Assembly (NCBI GenBank): GCA_029959605.1
Contig: JASCOC010000022.1
Coordinates: 1-47,273 of the forward strand
Direction of reading: 5' to 3'
Origin: Lysobacteraceae bacterium PS02340
GTDB taxonomy: Bacteria > Pseudomonadota > Gammaproteobacteria > Xanthomonadales > Xanthomonadaceae
Length of the DNA: 47,273 nt
Shown: positions 19,717-28,100 of the stretch, one piece after another
Layout of the letters: each line of letters opens with the position of its first letter
Position numbering within the stretch: position 1 is the first letter of the stretch
Notes under the pieces: generated by a model
Told to the model about the DNA's origin: nothing
Databases searched by the model: none
Seen by the model: only the letters and a program-made list of their open reading frames with translations
Translations under genes and position numbers: made by a program

Positions 19717-20429
19717 CTGCGACCACTTCCGACACCGCGCCGCTCTCCACCGCACCGTATCCGCCCGAGGACGCCCGCAACATCGCGCGCGCGTTCCTGC
19801 CCAGGCACGTGCTGGGCAACCGCTACGACTACTACTACACGCTGACCAAGCTGCGCACCGATCCGCTGTATCCGGGTGTGCTGCAGGCGCTGCGCCCGAC
19901 GACCGCGCCGGTGCTCGATCTGGGCTGCGGCCTGGGCCTGCTCGCGCATGCGCTGCGCGCCGATGGCCAGGCGCTGCCGTTCACCGGCGTGGACATCGAC
20001 GCGGCCAAGATCCGCCGCGGCCGCGAGGTCGCCGCACGCGCCGGACTCGCCGACGTGCAGCTCGACGTGCTCGATCTCGGCGTCGGCCTGCCGGCGCACC
20101 AGGGCAGCGTCGCCATCCTCGACGTGCTGCAGTACCTGTCGCCCGAACGCCAGCGCGAGCTGCTCGACAACGTGATCGCGATGCTGGTGCCGGGCGCGCG
20201 TCTGGTGATCCGCAGTGGCCTCGCCGACGACAGTTCGCGCAGCCGCACCACGCGCATCACCGATCGCCTCGCCAATTTCGCCGGCTGGATGCAGGAGCGC
20301 GCGAAGAGTTACCCGACCGCCGACGGCCTGCGCGGCCAGCTCGAAGGTGCCGGCCTGCAGACCACGCTGCGCCCGCTGTACGGCGACACGCCGTTCAACA
20401 ACTGGTTGATCACCGGCATCCGCACGTGA
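19713..20429 (+). CDS. Class I SAM-dependent methyltransferase
   Basis: A 238-aa Rossmann-fold methyltransferase. Motif I is VLDLGCGLGLLAH (about 68-80), the acidic ribose-binding residue is in FTGVDIDAAK, and a post-I region AILDVLQYLSPERQ resembles small-molecule methyltransferases. The substrate is unknown. A longer reading frame begins at 19665, but the ATG at 19713, overlapping the hydrolase stop as ATGA, is the better start and leaves the compact MTATTSDTAP N-terminus. The stop codon overlaps the following GTG. The tight coupling suggests the four proteins are made together. Confidence 0.9.
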   Translation: MTATTSDTAPLSTAPYPPEDARNIARAFLPRHVLGNRYDYYYTLTKLRTDPLYPGVLQALRPTTAPVLDLGCGLGLLAHALRADGQALPFTGVDIDAAKIRRGREVAARAGLADVQLDVLDLGVGLPAHQGSVAILDVLQYLSPERQRELLDNVIAMLVPGARLVIRSGLADDSSRSRTTRITDRLANFAGWMQERAKSYPTADGLRGQLEGAGLQTTLRPLYGDTPFNNWLITGIRT

Positions 20430-20962
20430 CCGCCCGCGACGGCCTGCCGCATGCGCCGATGCTGGCGCTCGACGATCCGTCGTGGACCACATTGCGTTGC
20501 GCGCAGGGCGATGCGCGCGGCATTCCCGCCCTGCTCGCGCAGCTCGATGGCGCGCGCGGAGACGACTGTCTCGGCGAACCGTGGCAATCCTTGTGGGAAT
20601 CGCTGTGCAACGAAGGCCGCGTGTTCTCCGCCTCGTTCGCCGCCGTTCCGCACATCGTCGCGATCCTCGCCGAGGCACCGGAACGCGCGACGCCGAGTCA
20701 CTTCGTGCTGCCTGCCAGCATCGAACTCGCCCGCGCCGCGCACGACGCGGAGATTCCGGAGCATCTGATCGACGGCTACGTCACCGCGTTGTCGCGCCTG
20801 CCGCTGCTCGCCGGCCTCGTCGCCGCGCCCGACTGGAGCGAACTGATGTGCAGCGCCGCGCTGGCCGCGACCGCGGCGGCCACGGGTCAACATGCGGTGG
20901 CGGAACTGCTTCTCGAAGCCGATGACATTGGTGCCGTGCTGGCCTGGCTGCGGGCGGAATAA
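20426..20962 (+). CDS. Uncharacterised alpha-helical (HEAT-like) protein
   Basis: A 178-aa protein I cannot name. It is rich in Ala/Leu helices and has the stretch RVFSASFAAVPHIVAILAEA, which recalls the 'YSASFAAVPHLV' signature of HEAT-repeat hypothetical proteins, some of which sit in immunity-like loci. It has no signal peptide or membrane segment. The start is taken as the GTG in a GTGA overlap with the methyltransferase stop; an in-frame ATG at 20459 (MLALDDP) is the alternative. It closes the four-gene coupled set. About 245 bases without a gene follow, containing two repeat copies. Confidence 0.75.
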   Translation: MTARDGLPHAPMLALDDPSWTTLRCAQGDARGIPALLAQLDGARGDDCLGEPWQSLWESLCNEGRVFSASFAAVPHIVAILAEAPERATPSHFVLPASIELARAAHDAEIPEHLIDGYVTALSRLPLLAGLVAAPDWSELMCSAALAATAAATGQHAVAELLLEADDIGAVLAWLRAE

Positions 20963-21000
20963 GCGGGATTTCGCGCTATTCGATGCCGTTCGCGACTGCT

Positions 21001-21035
21001 CTACGATGGGTTTCGCTGCGCTCTACCCATCCTAC
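21001..21035. repeat. GATGGGTTTCGCTGCGC repeat unit
   Basis: The unit CTACGATGGGTTTCGCTGCG followed by CTCTACCCATCCTAC is itself nearly palindromic at its ends (GATGGGT...ACCCATC). The same family appears inverted at 14884-14992 and degraded at 47101-47137. It is a dispersed intergenic unit; no function is shown. Confidence 0.65.
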
Positions 21036-21058
21036 AAACGTCCGTATCGTGCGGTTCG

Positions 21059-21093
21059 AGCCCCTCTCCCCATGGGAGAGGTTGGGGTGAGGG
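21059..21093. repeat. CCCTCACCCC-family repeat, half copy
   Basis: GCCCCTCTCCCCATGGGAGAG followed by GTTGGGGTGAGGG is a single hairpin, the right half of the longer element at 1-102. It lies between two convergent genes and could act as a terminator stem. Confidence 0.65.
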
Positions 21094-21208
21094 ATGGGAG
21101 CACGCGCTACAGGTCAGATTCGACCCTGCCCGCATCGCAACTGCGCAGGACGATTAAACCCATCACGCATCGCTGCCTGCCTCGCCTGACTGTCAGACCG
21201 TCAGACCG

Positions 21209-21985
21209 TCAGAGCGCCTGATCCGGCAGCACCGCCCGCAATCCCTTCGCGTGCATCCGCGCGAGCACGCCTTCGACCATCGCGACATTGCGGCCATGCT
21301 TCGCGCCCTCGTGCAGCAGCACGATTGCACCGGGCGCGAGGTCGGCATCGATCCGCGTAACCACGTCTTCCACGTCCGCCTTCACCGCATCGAAGCCGCG
21401 CGCACTCCAGCCGACGCGCGCCAGTCCTGCATCCCGCAGCGGCGCGTGCACGAACGGATTGGTATGACCGACGACCGAACGGAACCACATCGGTGCATGG
21501 CCGATGACACCGGTCAGCGTGCGCTGGGCGTCGAGAATCTCGCGCCGCATCCGCGCCGGTCCCAGCGCCCAGAACATCGCCTGCGGATGGGTCTGGCTGT
21601 GGTTGCCGATGCCGTGGCCGCGTGCGGCGATCTCGCGCACGAGATCCGGTCGCTCGGCGGCGCGCGCACCGACCAGGAAGAACGTCGCCTTCGCGTCGTG
21701 CGCATCGAGCAGATCGAGCAGCGCGGGGGTGTCGTCGGACGGGCCGTCGTCGATCGTCAGCCACACGCCCTCGCCCGGCAGCCGGGTCAGCACCGGCCCG
21801 TACAGCCGCGAGGCAGGCGCCAGCACACCCCACAGGCACAGCGCGTGGCTGGCCAGCAGCAGCGGCAGACCGATCGCCCAGCCCAGTTGCCACCAGACCA
21901 GCGCGATCAGCAGCTGCGAGGCGATCAGCAGCGGCAGCCACAGCTGCGGGCGACGGGGCGGGCGATGCACGGACATGGCGCGCAT
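21209..21985 (-). CDS. Membrane-anchored polysaccharide deacetylase (NodB domain)
   Basis: A 258-aa carbohydrate esterase family 4 protein. Two hydrophobic segments near residues 15-57 (LLIASQLLIALVWWQLGW and GLPLLLASHALCLWGVLA) anchor it in the inner membrane. The NodB domain follows: TIDDGPS with Asp79/Asp80, metal ligands His129 and His133 in GNHSQTH, then RSVVGHTNP and LLHEG. It would remove N-acetyl or similar groups from a glycan; the glycan is unknown. The start was set at the ATG giving MRAMSVHRPP; MSVHRPP nine bases later is equally possible. It is divergent from the glutaredoxin fusion and convergent with the coupled four-gene set. Confidence 0.9.
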   Translation of the reverse strand: MRAMSVHRPPRRPQLWLPLLIASQLLIALVWWQLGWAIGLPLLLASHALCLWGVLAPASRLYGPVLTRLPGEGVWLTIDDGPSDDTPALLDLLDAHDAKATFFLVGARAAERPDLVREIAARGHGIGNHSQTHPQAMFWALGPARMRREILDAQRTLTGVIGHAPMWFRSVVGHTNPFVHAPLRDAGLARVGWSARGFDAVKADVEDVVTRIDADLAPGAIVLLHEGAKHGRNVAMVEGVLARMHAKGLRAVLPDQAL

Positions 21986-22102
21986 GATGCCATCGGCACC
22001 GCCGCGCAACGCGGTGTTCCGGGACCGCGGGCGGCGCCTGCGGGCTTGCATCGCAGGCCGCGCGGTACCATGTGGGTCGTTCCCGCACACCGGATCCATG
22101 CC

Positions 22103-23032
22103 ATGTCCCTCGACCCCGCTCTCCGCACCCGCATCGAAACCCTGCTGCAGGGCAACCGGGCCGTGCTGTTCATGAAGGGCTCGCCGACGACCCCGCAGTG
22201 CGGCTTCTCCGCGAAGGCCATCTCCGCGCTGGAAGCGGTGGGCATCGACTACGCGACCGTCAACGTGCTCGAGGACGGTGAGATCCGCGAAGGCATCAAG
22301 GTCTACGGCGACTGGCCGACGATCCCGCAGCTCTACGTCGACGGCGAACTCGTCGGCGGCAGCGACATCATCGAGCAGATGGTCGGCAGCGGTGAGCTGC
22401 ACGGCCTGTTCGGCGTCGCCCCGCCGGACCGCACGCCGCCGTCGATCTCGATCACCCCCGCCGCGCGCGAGATGATCGCCAAGGCCGTCGGCGACGCCGG
22501 TGGCGATTACGTGCTGCAGGTCGACATCGACGGCAATTTCCGCACCCGCCTGCAGCTCGCGCCGCGCAGCGCGTCGGCGATCATCGCCCAGGCCGACGGC
22601 ATCGACGTGCAGTTCGACCTCGCCGGCGCACGCCGCGCCAAGGGCATGACGATCGACTTCGCCGACGACATCCGCGGCCGTGGTCTGGTCATCGACAACC
22701 CGAACGCGCCGAAGCCGGTGCAGGACATCAGCCCGGCCGACGCCAACGACCGCCTCGCCGCCGGCACGCTGACCCTCGTCGACGTGCGCCCGCCGGACGA
22801 ACGCGCCACCGCCAGCGTCGCGCGTCCGTTCGAGGTGCTCGACGGCGACGCGATCACCCGTCTGCAGCAGCTGCCCAAGGACACCCCGCTGGCGTTCCTG
22901 TGCCACCACGGCGGCCGCAGCCAGCAGGCGGCCGAGCATTTCCGCAACCAGGGCTTCACCCACGTCTACAACGTCGCCGGCGGCATCGATGCCTGGAGCG
23001 ACAGCGTGGATGGCGGCGTGCCGAAGTACTGA
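22103..23032 (+). CDS. Monothiol glutaredoxin - HesB-like - rhodanese fusion (Grx4 family)
   Basis: A 309-aa cytosolic three-domain protein. Residues 1-105 form a monothiol glutaredoxin with the CGFS site (Cys33), plus WPTIPQLYV and GGSDII for glutathione and Fe-S binding. Residues 113-200 resemble a HesB/IscA-type domain (ITPAAREMIAKAV) but contain no cysteine, so this part cannot coordinate a cluster in the usual way. Residues 205-309 are a rhodanese with the loop CHHGGRS (Cys267) and the ending VAGGIDAW. The likely role is Fe-S cluster transfer joined to sulfur handling. The start at ATG 22103 gives MSLDPALRTRIE. A strong terminator follows at 23058-23084. It is divergent from the deacetylase. 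Confidence 0.92.
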   Translation: MSLDPALRTRIETLLQGNRAVLFMKGSPTTPQCGFSAKAISALEAVGIDYATVNVLEDGEIREGIKVYGDWPTIPQLYVDGELVGGSDIIEQMVGSGELHGLFGVAPPDRTPPSISITPAAREMIAKAVGDAGGDYVLQVDIDGNFRTRLQLAPRSASAIIAQADGIDVQFDLAGARRAKGMTIDFADDIRGRGLVIDNPNAPKPVQDISPADANDRLAAGTLTLVDVRPPDERATASVARPFEVLDGDAITRLQQLPKDTPLAFLCHHGGRSQQAAEHFRNQGFTHVYNVAGGIDAWSDSVDGGVPKY

Positions 23033-23057
23033 CGGCGCGAGACTCGGACGGACGAAG

Positions 23058-23084
23058 AAAGGAGACCACCCGGTCTCCTTTTTT
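23058..23084 (+). terminator. Rho-independent terminator
   Basis: A perfect 10-bp stem AAAGGAGACC / GGTCTCCTTT with loop ACCC runs into a six-T tract. It is the only canonical intrinsic terminator I found. It ends the glutaredoxin-fusion transcript 25 bases after the stop codon and separates it from the oxygenase gene. Confidence 0.9.
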
Positions 23085-23163
23085 CATCGTCGAGCACGCC
23101 GACGCGATGCACGCGCGGTCGCGTCACCCGTTTTCCAATGTGTCTGTCCCCGAGGATGGAACC

Positions 23164-24192
23164 ATGTCCACCACCCAACGGCAGCTGCCGCTGATCGACC
23201 TGTCGCAACTCGACGCCGGCGACCCCGGCGATCGCGTCGTCGCGCTGCAGGCGCTGCGCCAGGGCGCACGCGAGGTCGGCTTCTTCTACGTCGGTCACCA
23301 CGGCGTGCCGCCCGAGCTCGACGCCGCACTGCTGCAGCAGGCGCGGGCGCTGTTCGCGCTGCCCGACGCGGACAAGCAGGCCATCGCGATGGTCCATTCC
23401 CCGCACTTCCGCGGCTACAACCAGGTCGGCGCCGAACTGACGCGTGGCAAGGCCGACTGGCGCGAACAGATCGACATCGGCGCCGAACGCGAGGTGGTGC
23501 CGCAGGCGCCCGGCGTGCCGGCGTGGACCCGCCTGCAGGGCCCCAACCAGTGGCCCGCGGCATTGCCGGAGTTCCGCCCGGTGGTGCTGGCCTGGCAGGA
23601 CGCCGTCACTGATGTGCTGCTCCGCCTGCTGCAGGCCTGCGCCGAAGTCCTCGGCCAGCCGCGCGACATATTCGCACCGATCTATCGCGACCAGCCCTAC
23701 CAGCTGATGAAACTGATCCGCTACCCCGGCCGCGAACGGCTGGAGAATGACCAGGGCGTGGGCGCGCACAAGGACAGCGAACTGCTGACGCTGATCCTGC
23801 AGGACGGCGTCGGTGGTCTGCAGATCGAACTCGACGATGGCAGCCTCATTGACGCCATCCCGCGCCCAGGCACCTACATCGTCAACATCGGCGAGCTGCT
23901 GGAGCTGGCATCGGACGGGTATCTGAAAGCCGCCGTGCATCGCGTCAGCAGCCCGCCGCCGGGCGTGGAGCGTCTCTCCGCCGCGTTCTTCCTCGGTGCA
24001 CGTCTCGATGCGACGGTCCCGGCGCTGACGCTGCCGCCGGAGCTCGCCCGCGAAGCCAGTGGCTATACCCGTGACCCGCACAATCCGCTGTTCCACCAGG
24101 TCGGCCAGAACACGCTCAAAGGACGTTTGCGCTCGCATCCCGACGTGGCTGCGCGGCATTACGCCGATCTGCTGGCGCCTTCGCAGGCCTGA
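23164..24192 (+). CDS. Isopenicillin N synthase-like 2-oxoglutarate/Fe(II) oxygenase
   Basis: A 342-aa non-haem iron dioxygenase. The iron-binding facial triad is His202 and Asp204 (GAHKDSELLT) with His259 (AAVHRVSS). The oxoglutarate-binding Arg270 lies in ERLSAAFF, the usual RxS. The N-terminal DIOX_N region (PLIDLSQL..., AREVGFFYVGHHGV) is complete. The family oxidises small molecules from amino acids to plant-type hormones; the substrate is not predictable. ATG 23164 is preceded by GAGGATGGAACC, a fair ribosome-binding site. The gene stands alone between the terminator at 23058 and the palindromic element that starts at 24231. Confidence 0.9.
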   Translation: MSTTQRQLPLIDLSQLDAGDPGDRVVALQALRQGAREVGFFYVGHHGVPPELDAALLQQARALFALPDADKQAIAMVHSPHFRGYNQVGAELTRGKADWREQIDIGAEREVVPQAPGVPAWTRLQGPNQWPAALPEFRPVVLAWQDAVTDVLLRLLQACAEVLGQPRDIFAPIYRDQPYQLMKLIRYPGRERLENDQGVGAHKDSELLTLILQDGVGGLQIELDDGSLIDAIPRPGTYIVNIGELLELASDGYLKAAVHRVSSPPPGVERLSAAFFLGARLDATVPALTLPPELAREASGYTRDPHNPLFHQVGQNTLKGRLRSHPDVAARHYADLLAPSQA

Positions 24193-24230
24193 CGTCAGCC
24201 GACACTCGCTTCTGCTTGTCGGCTTTTTCA

Positions 24231-24846
24231 GCTTTGGCTTTTGCTTTCGCTTTGGCTTTTGCTTTCGCTTTGTCTTGCGCCTTTGATCTGCATCGAGCCG
24301 TAAAGCGAGCCGAGCATCGCAGGGCGTCGGGGTCGAAGAGCAGCCCATGTCTGAGCGCAGCGAGTTTGGGCTGCGTGCCCCGTCGACCGAGAAGCGCAGG
24401 GGACCGGCACGGCGCAGCCGTGTCGGATCGCGTCCGGCGAAGGGACCTTTTGGTTCCTTTTGGGTCCATCCAAAAGGGACTCGCACGCGCAGCGGGCGAA
24501 AGCCCTGTACTTGCTTGAGGCTCCTCGCTCGTCGTTTTGCGGCTTCGATGTTCGGGGCGAAAGCAGAGAATCAATCGCAGAAGCGAAGATCAAGTACAGG
24601 GCTTCCGCGCTGTCGCGCGGCTTACTTTTGTCTTGGCAAAAGTAAGCAAAACCGTCTTCACCGGACGCGAGCCGATGCGATGAAGCCGCATCGGTGCCCT
24701 GTGCTCCTCGCCTGACGCGGCACGCAGCCCAAACTCGCTGCGCTCAGACATGGGCTGCTCTTCGGCCACGCCAGGCTCCGGTGCTCGGCTCGCTCTACGG
24801 CTCGATTCAAGTCAAAGGCTGAAAGCCAAAGCAAAAGCCAAAGCCG
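24231..24846. repeat. Long nested palindromic element (no gene)
   Basis: This fills most of the 930-bp gap between the oxygenase and the symporter-kinase. A perfect 46-bp inverted repeat pairs 24334-24379 with 24719-24764. The arms extend outward through TCGAGCCGTA and GCGAGCCGAGCA matches to low-complexity ends: GCTTTGGCTTTTGCTTTC twice at 24231-24266, against AAAGCCAAAGCAAAAGCC at 24823-24846. Inside are matched hairpins in each arm: 24404-24426 and 24672-24694; 24456-24477 and 24621-24646. A 13-bp pair AGCCCTGTACTTG / CAAGTACAGGGCT lies at 24501-24513 and 24591-24603. I see no transposase. Open frames here encode Lys-Ala runs and look spurious. Confidence 0.8.
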
Positions 24847-24907
24847 AATCCAAAGCTGGAGTCGGAGTCGAAGTCGGAGTCCGAACCAGGACAACACAAG
24901 GACAGAA

Positions 24908-24932
24908 TGGATTCCCGCGTTCGCGGGAATGA
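24908..24932. repeat. REP-like palindrome
   Basis: GGATTCCCGCGTTCGCGGGAATGAC contains the perfect stem ATTCCCGCG / CGCGGGAAT. This is a typical repetitive extragenic palindrome of the family (GGATTCCCGC...GCGGGAATGAC). It is a single copy and lies just outside the long palindromic element. Confidence 0.75.
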
Positions 24933-24979
24933 CGGCGGTGAAGCAAACGCCAACGCACAAGCAGAAGTAGAGGCAAAGT

Positions 24980-25003
24980 CAGAGGCAGAGGCAGAGGCAG
25001 AGG
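24980..25003 (+). repeat. AGAGGC hexanucleotide tandem repeat
   Basis: Four exact AGAGGC units in a purine-rich tract (about 24960-25020) that also has GGCAAAG variants. Such a tract can change copy number by slippage. It lies about 120 bases upstream of the symporter-kinase start and could affect its promoter; no promoter is evident. Confidence 0.7.
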
Positions 25004-25124
25004 CAAAGACAAAGGCAAGAGCGCGACCGACGGCAGCACCGGGATGACGTCAGCGGAAGGACCTCCGGCCCACGCCCCGCCCCTCGCCCCGTACACTCGG
25101 CCGCTTCGGATCGAGAGGACGGGC

Positions 25125-28100
25125 ATGCTGCCGGGCTGGGTACTGCTGCTGGTGTCGCTGGGCTATGCCGCGCTGTTGTTCGGCGTGGCCTGGTATGGCG
25201 ACCGGCGTCCGCTGTCCCCGGATCGGCCGTGGCTGCGCACCGCTGTCTACAGCCTCGGCATGGCGGTGTACTGCTCGTCGTGGACGTTCTACGGCGCGGT
25301 GGGTACGGCGGCGCGGCAGGGGTTGGGGTATCTGCCGATCTATCTCGGGCCGCTGCTGTTGCTGCTGTTCGGCTGGCGCATCCTCGAGCGGCTGGCGCTG
25401 ATCGCGCAGTCGCAGAACACGGTGTCGATCGCCGACTTCATCGCGTCGCGCTACGGCCGCTCGCAGCGGCTGGCGGCGATGGTGGCGCTGATCGCGCTGG
25501 TGGCCGCGGTGCCGTATCTGGCGCTGCAGTACAAGGCGGTGGCGATCAGCCTGGGCGTGCTCGGCGGGCCGGACGATCCGGTGACCCCGTTCGGCGACCC
25601 GGCGTTCTACGTCGCCGCATTGATGGCGCTGTTCGCGATCCTGTTCGGTACGCGCCAGGTCGATGCCACCGAGCATCGGCCCGGCATGATGCTGGCGGTC
25701 GCACTGGAATCGCTGGTCAAGCTGGTCGCACTGGTCGCGGTCGGTGTGTTCGCGATCGCGTGGTTCGACAGCAATGACCTGAAGCTCGTCGAGGCGACGC
25801 ACGCACTGGTCGAGAACGCGCCGCCCAGCAGTTTCGTCGCGCAGTGTCTGCTCGCGTTCGCGGCGCTGATCTGTCTGCCACGCCAGTTCCACGTGGCGAT
25901 CGTCGAATGCGGCGACGTGCGCGACATCCGCCGTGCGCGCTGGCTGTTCGGCGGCTACCTCGTGATCATCTGCCTGATGGTGCTGCCGATCGCGAGCGCC
26001 GGCGTGGCGCTGTTCGGTCGCGACGGACCGGTGGCGCCGGACAGCTTCGTGCTCGCGCTGCCGATGGCTATGAATGCTGATTCGCTGGCGCTGTTCGCCT
26101 ACATCGGCGGCTTCTCGGCGGCGACCGGCATGGTGATCGTGTCCTCGGTCGCGCTGGCGACGATGGTCAGCAACGACCTGGTGATGCCGCTGCTGCTGCG
26201 CCGCGGCTATGCCGAGCGCCACGGCGGCAACGTCGCGCGCACTGTGCTGTGGATCCGCCGCGTCGCGATCGTCCTGCTCGCCGCGCTCGCCTACGGCTAT
26301 TACCGCGCCAGCGGCACCGAAACCACGCTCGCAGCATTCGGCCTGATGGCGTTCGCGGCCGTCGCACAGTTCGCGCCGGCGCTGATCGGCGGTCTGTACT
26401 GGCGCGGCGCGAGCCGGCGTGGTGTGGAAGTGGGCCTGCTGATCGGCTTCGGCGTGTGGACCTACACGCTGCTGCTGCCGACGCTCACGCAGTCGGGCTG
26501 GCTCGATCCGCAGTGGCTGACGACCGGTCCGTTCGGCATCGACTGGCTGCGGCCGCACGCACTGTTCGGACTCGCGGGCTGGGATCCGCTGACCCACGGC
26601 ACGTTCTGGTCGCTGCTGCTCAACGTCGGTGCGCTGCTGCTGGTGTCGGCGCGCTGGCGGCCGACGCTCGACGAGCGCTTGCGCGCAGCGCCCTTCCTCG
26701 ATCCCTACGCCGAGCGCCGCACGTTCGCGTCCGAGGACTGGAGCGGCAACGTCGGCATTCCCGATCTGCTGACGCTGACCGGCCGCATCGTCGGCGAACG
26801 CACCGCGCGCGCGGCCTTCGACGAACACGCGCAGGTGCAGGGCAAGCCACTCGCGCTCAATGCGCCGGCCGATCGCACCTGGCTGCAGTTCACCGAACGC
26901 CAGCTTGCAGCAGCCGTTGGTGCATCGTCGGCACGCCTGCTGATGACCAGCGCGCTGAAGGGCTCGGGCATGGAGGTCGACGAGGTCGTCGCGATGCTCG
27001 ACGAGGCCGGTCAGGAACTGCGCTTCAACCGCGAAGTCCTGTCGTCGACGCTGGAGAACATCGATCACGGGGTCAGCGTGGTCGACCGCACGATGCGGCT
27101 GGTCGCGTGGAACCGCAGCTACCAGCGCCTGTTCGGCTATCCCGACAACATGCTCTACGTCGGCCGTCCGGTCGCGGACCTGATCCGCTACAACGCCGAG
27201 CGCGGCGAGCTCGGGCCGCGCGATGTCATCGACATCGACACCGAGATCGACAAGCGCATCGCCTACATGCGCGCCGGTTCGCCGCACGTGTCCGAGCGCG
27301 TGCTCGGCAACGGCCAGGTCATCGAACTGCGCGGCCAGCCGTTACCGGGTGGCGGTTACGCGACCAGCTACAGCGACGTCACCGACTACAAGCGCGTGGA
27401 ACGCGAACTGCGCGACATCAACGAGACGCTGGAACAGCGCGTCGCCGACCGCACGCGCGAGGCGGAAGCCGCGCAAGAGTCGCGCTCGCGCTTCCTCACC
27501 GCGGTCAGCCACGACGTGCTGCAGCCGCTCAATGCAGCGCGGCTGTTCACCTCGGCGTTGCGAGAAACGCAGGACGGCGCAGAGCAGAAGCATCTGGCCG
27601 AACGCGTCGACACTTCGCTGCGCGCGGCCGAGGAGCTGCTCGACGGTCTGCTCGACGTCTCGCGTCTCGATGCCGGCGCGCTGAAGCCCGAGATCACCGA
27701 TCTCGACGTCTCCGAACTGATGCGCCAGCTCGCCGGCCAGTACGCGCCGATGGCCAAGGCACGCAAGCTCGACATCCGCCTGCACGCACTGCCGATCGCG
27801 GTACGCAGCGATCGCCGGCTGCTGCGCCGCGTGCTGCAGAACTTCCTCGCCAATGCGCTGCGCTACACGCGCACGGGGCGCATCGTGCTGTCGGCGCGGC
27901 GCCGAGGTGACCAGGTCGCGCTGCAGGTCTGGGATACGGGGCCGGGCATTCCCGAGCACCACATGAGCCAGATCTACGACGAGTTCCACCGCTACGAACA
28001 GAACTTCGACTGGGACGGTCGCGGCCTGGGTCTGGGCCTGTCGATCTGCCAGCGCATCTCGCGTCTGCTCGGCCACACGCTCGACGCGCGCTCCAGCGTC

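Noticed and set aside
24116..24593. Minus-strand frames encoding Lys-Ala repeats
   Set aside because: They come from the GCTTTTGCTTTC low-complexity tract of the palindromic element and have no start signal or family match.
24231..24846. Insertion sequence or CRISPR array
   Set aside because: There is no transposase frame and no regularly spaced identical repeats with unique spacers; the structure is one large palindrome.
25044..25124. Longer start for the symporter-kinase
   Set aside because: The 27 extra codons are Pro-rich and lack a ribosome-binding site, while ATG 25125 has GAGAGGA and begins at the first membrane helix.
25050..27287. 745-codon open frame opposite the symporter-kinase
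   Set aside because: Gln/His/Arg-rich shadow without domains; the opposite strand encodes a full-length kinase.
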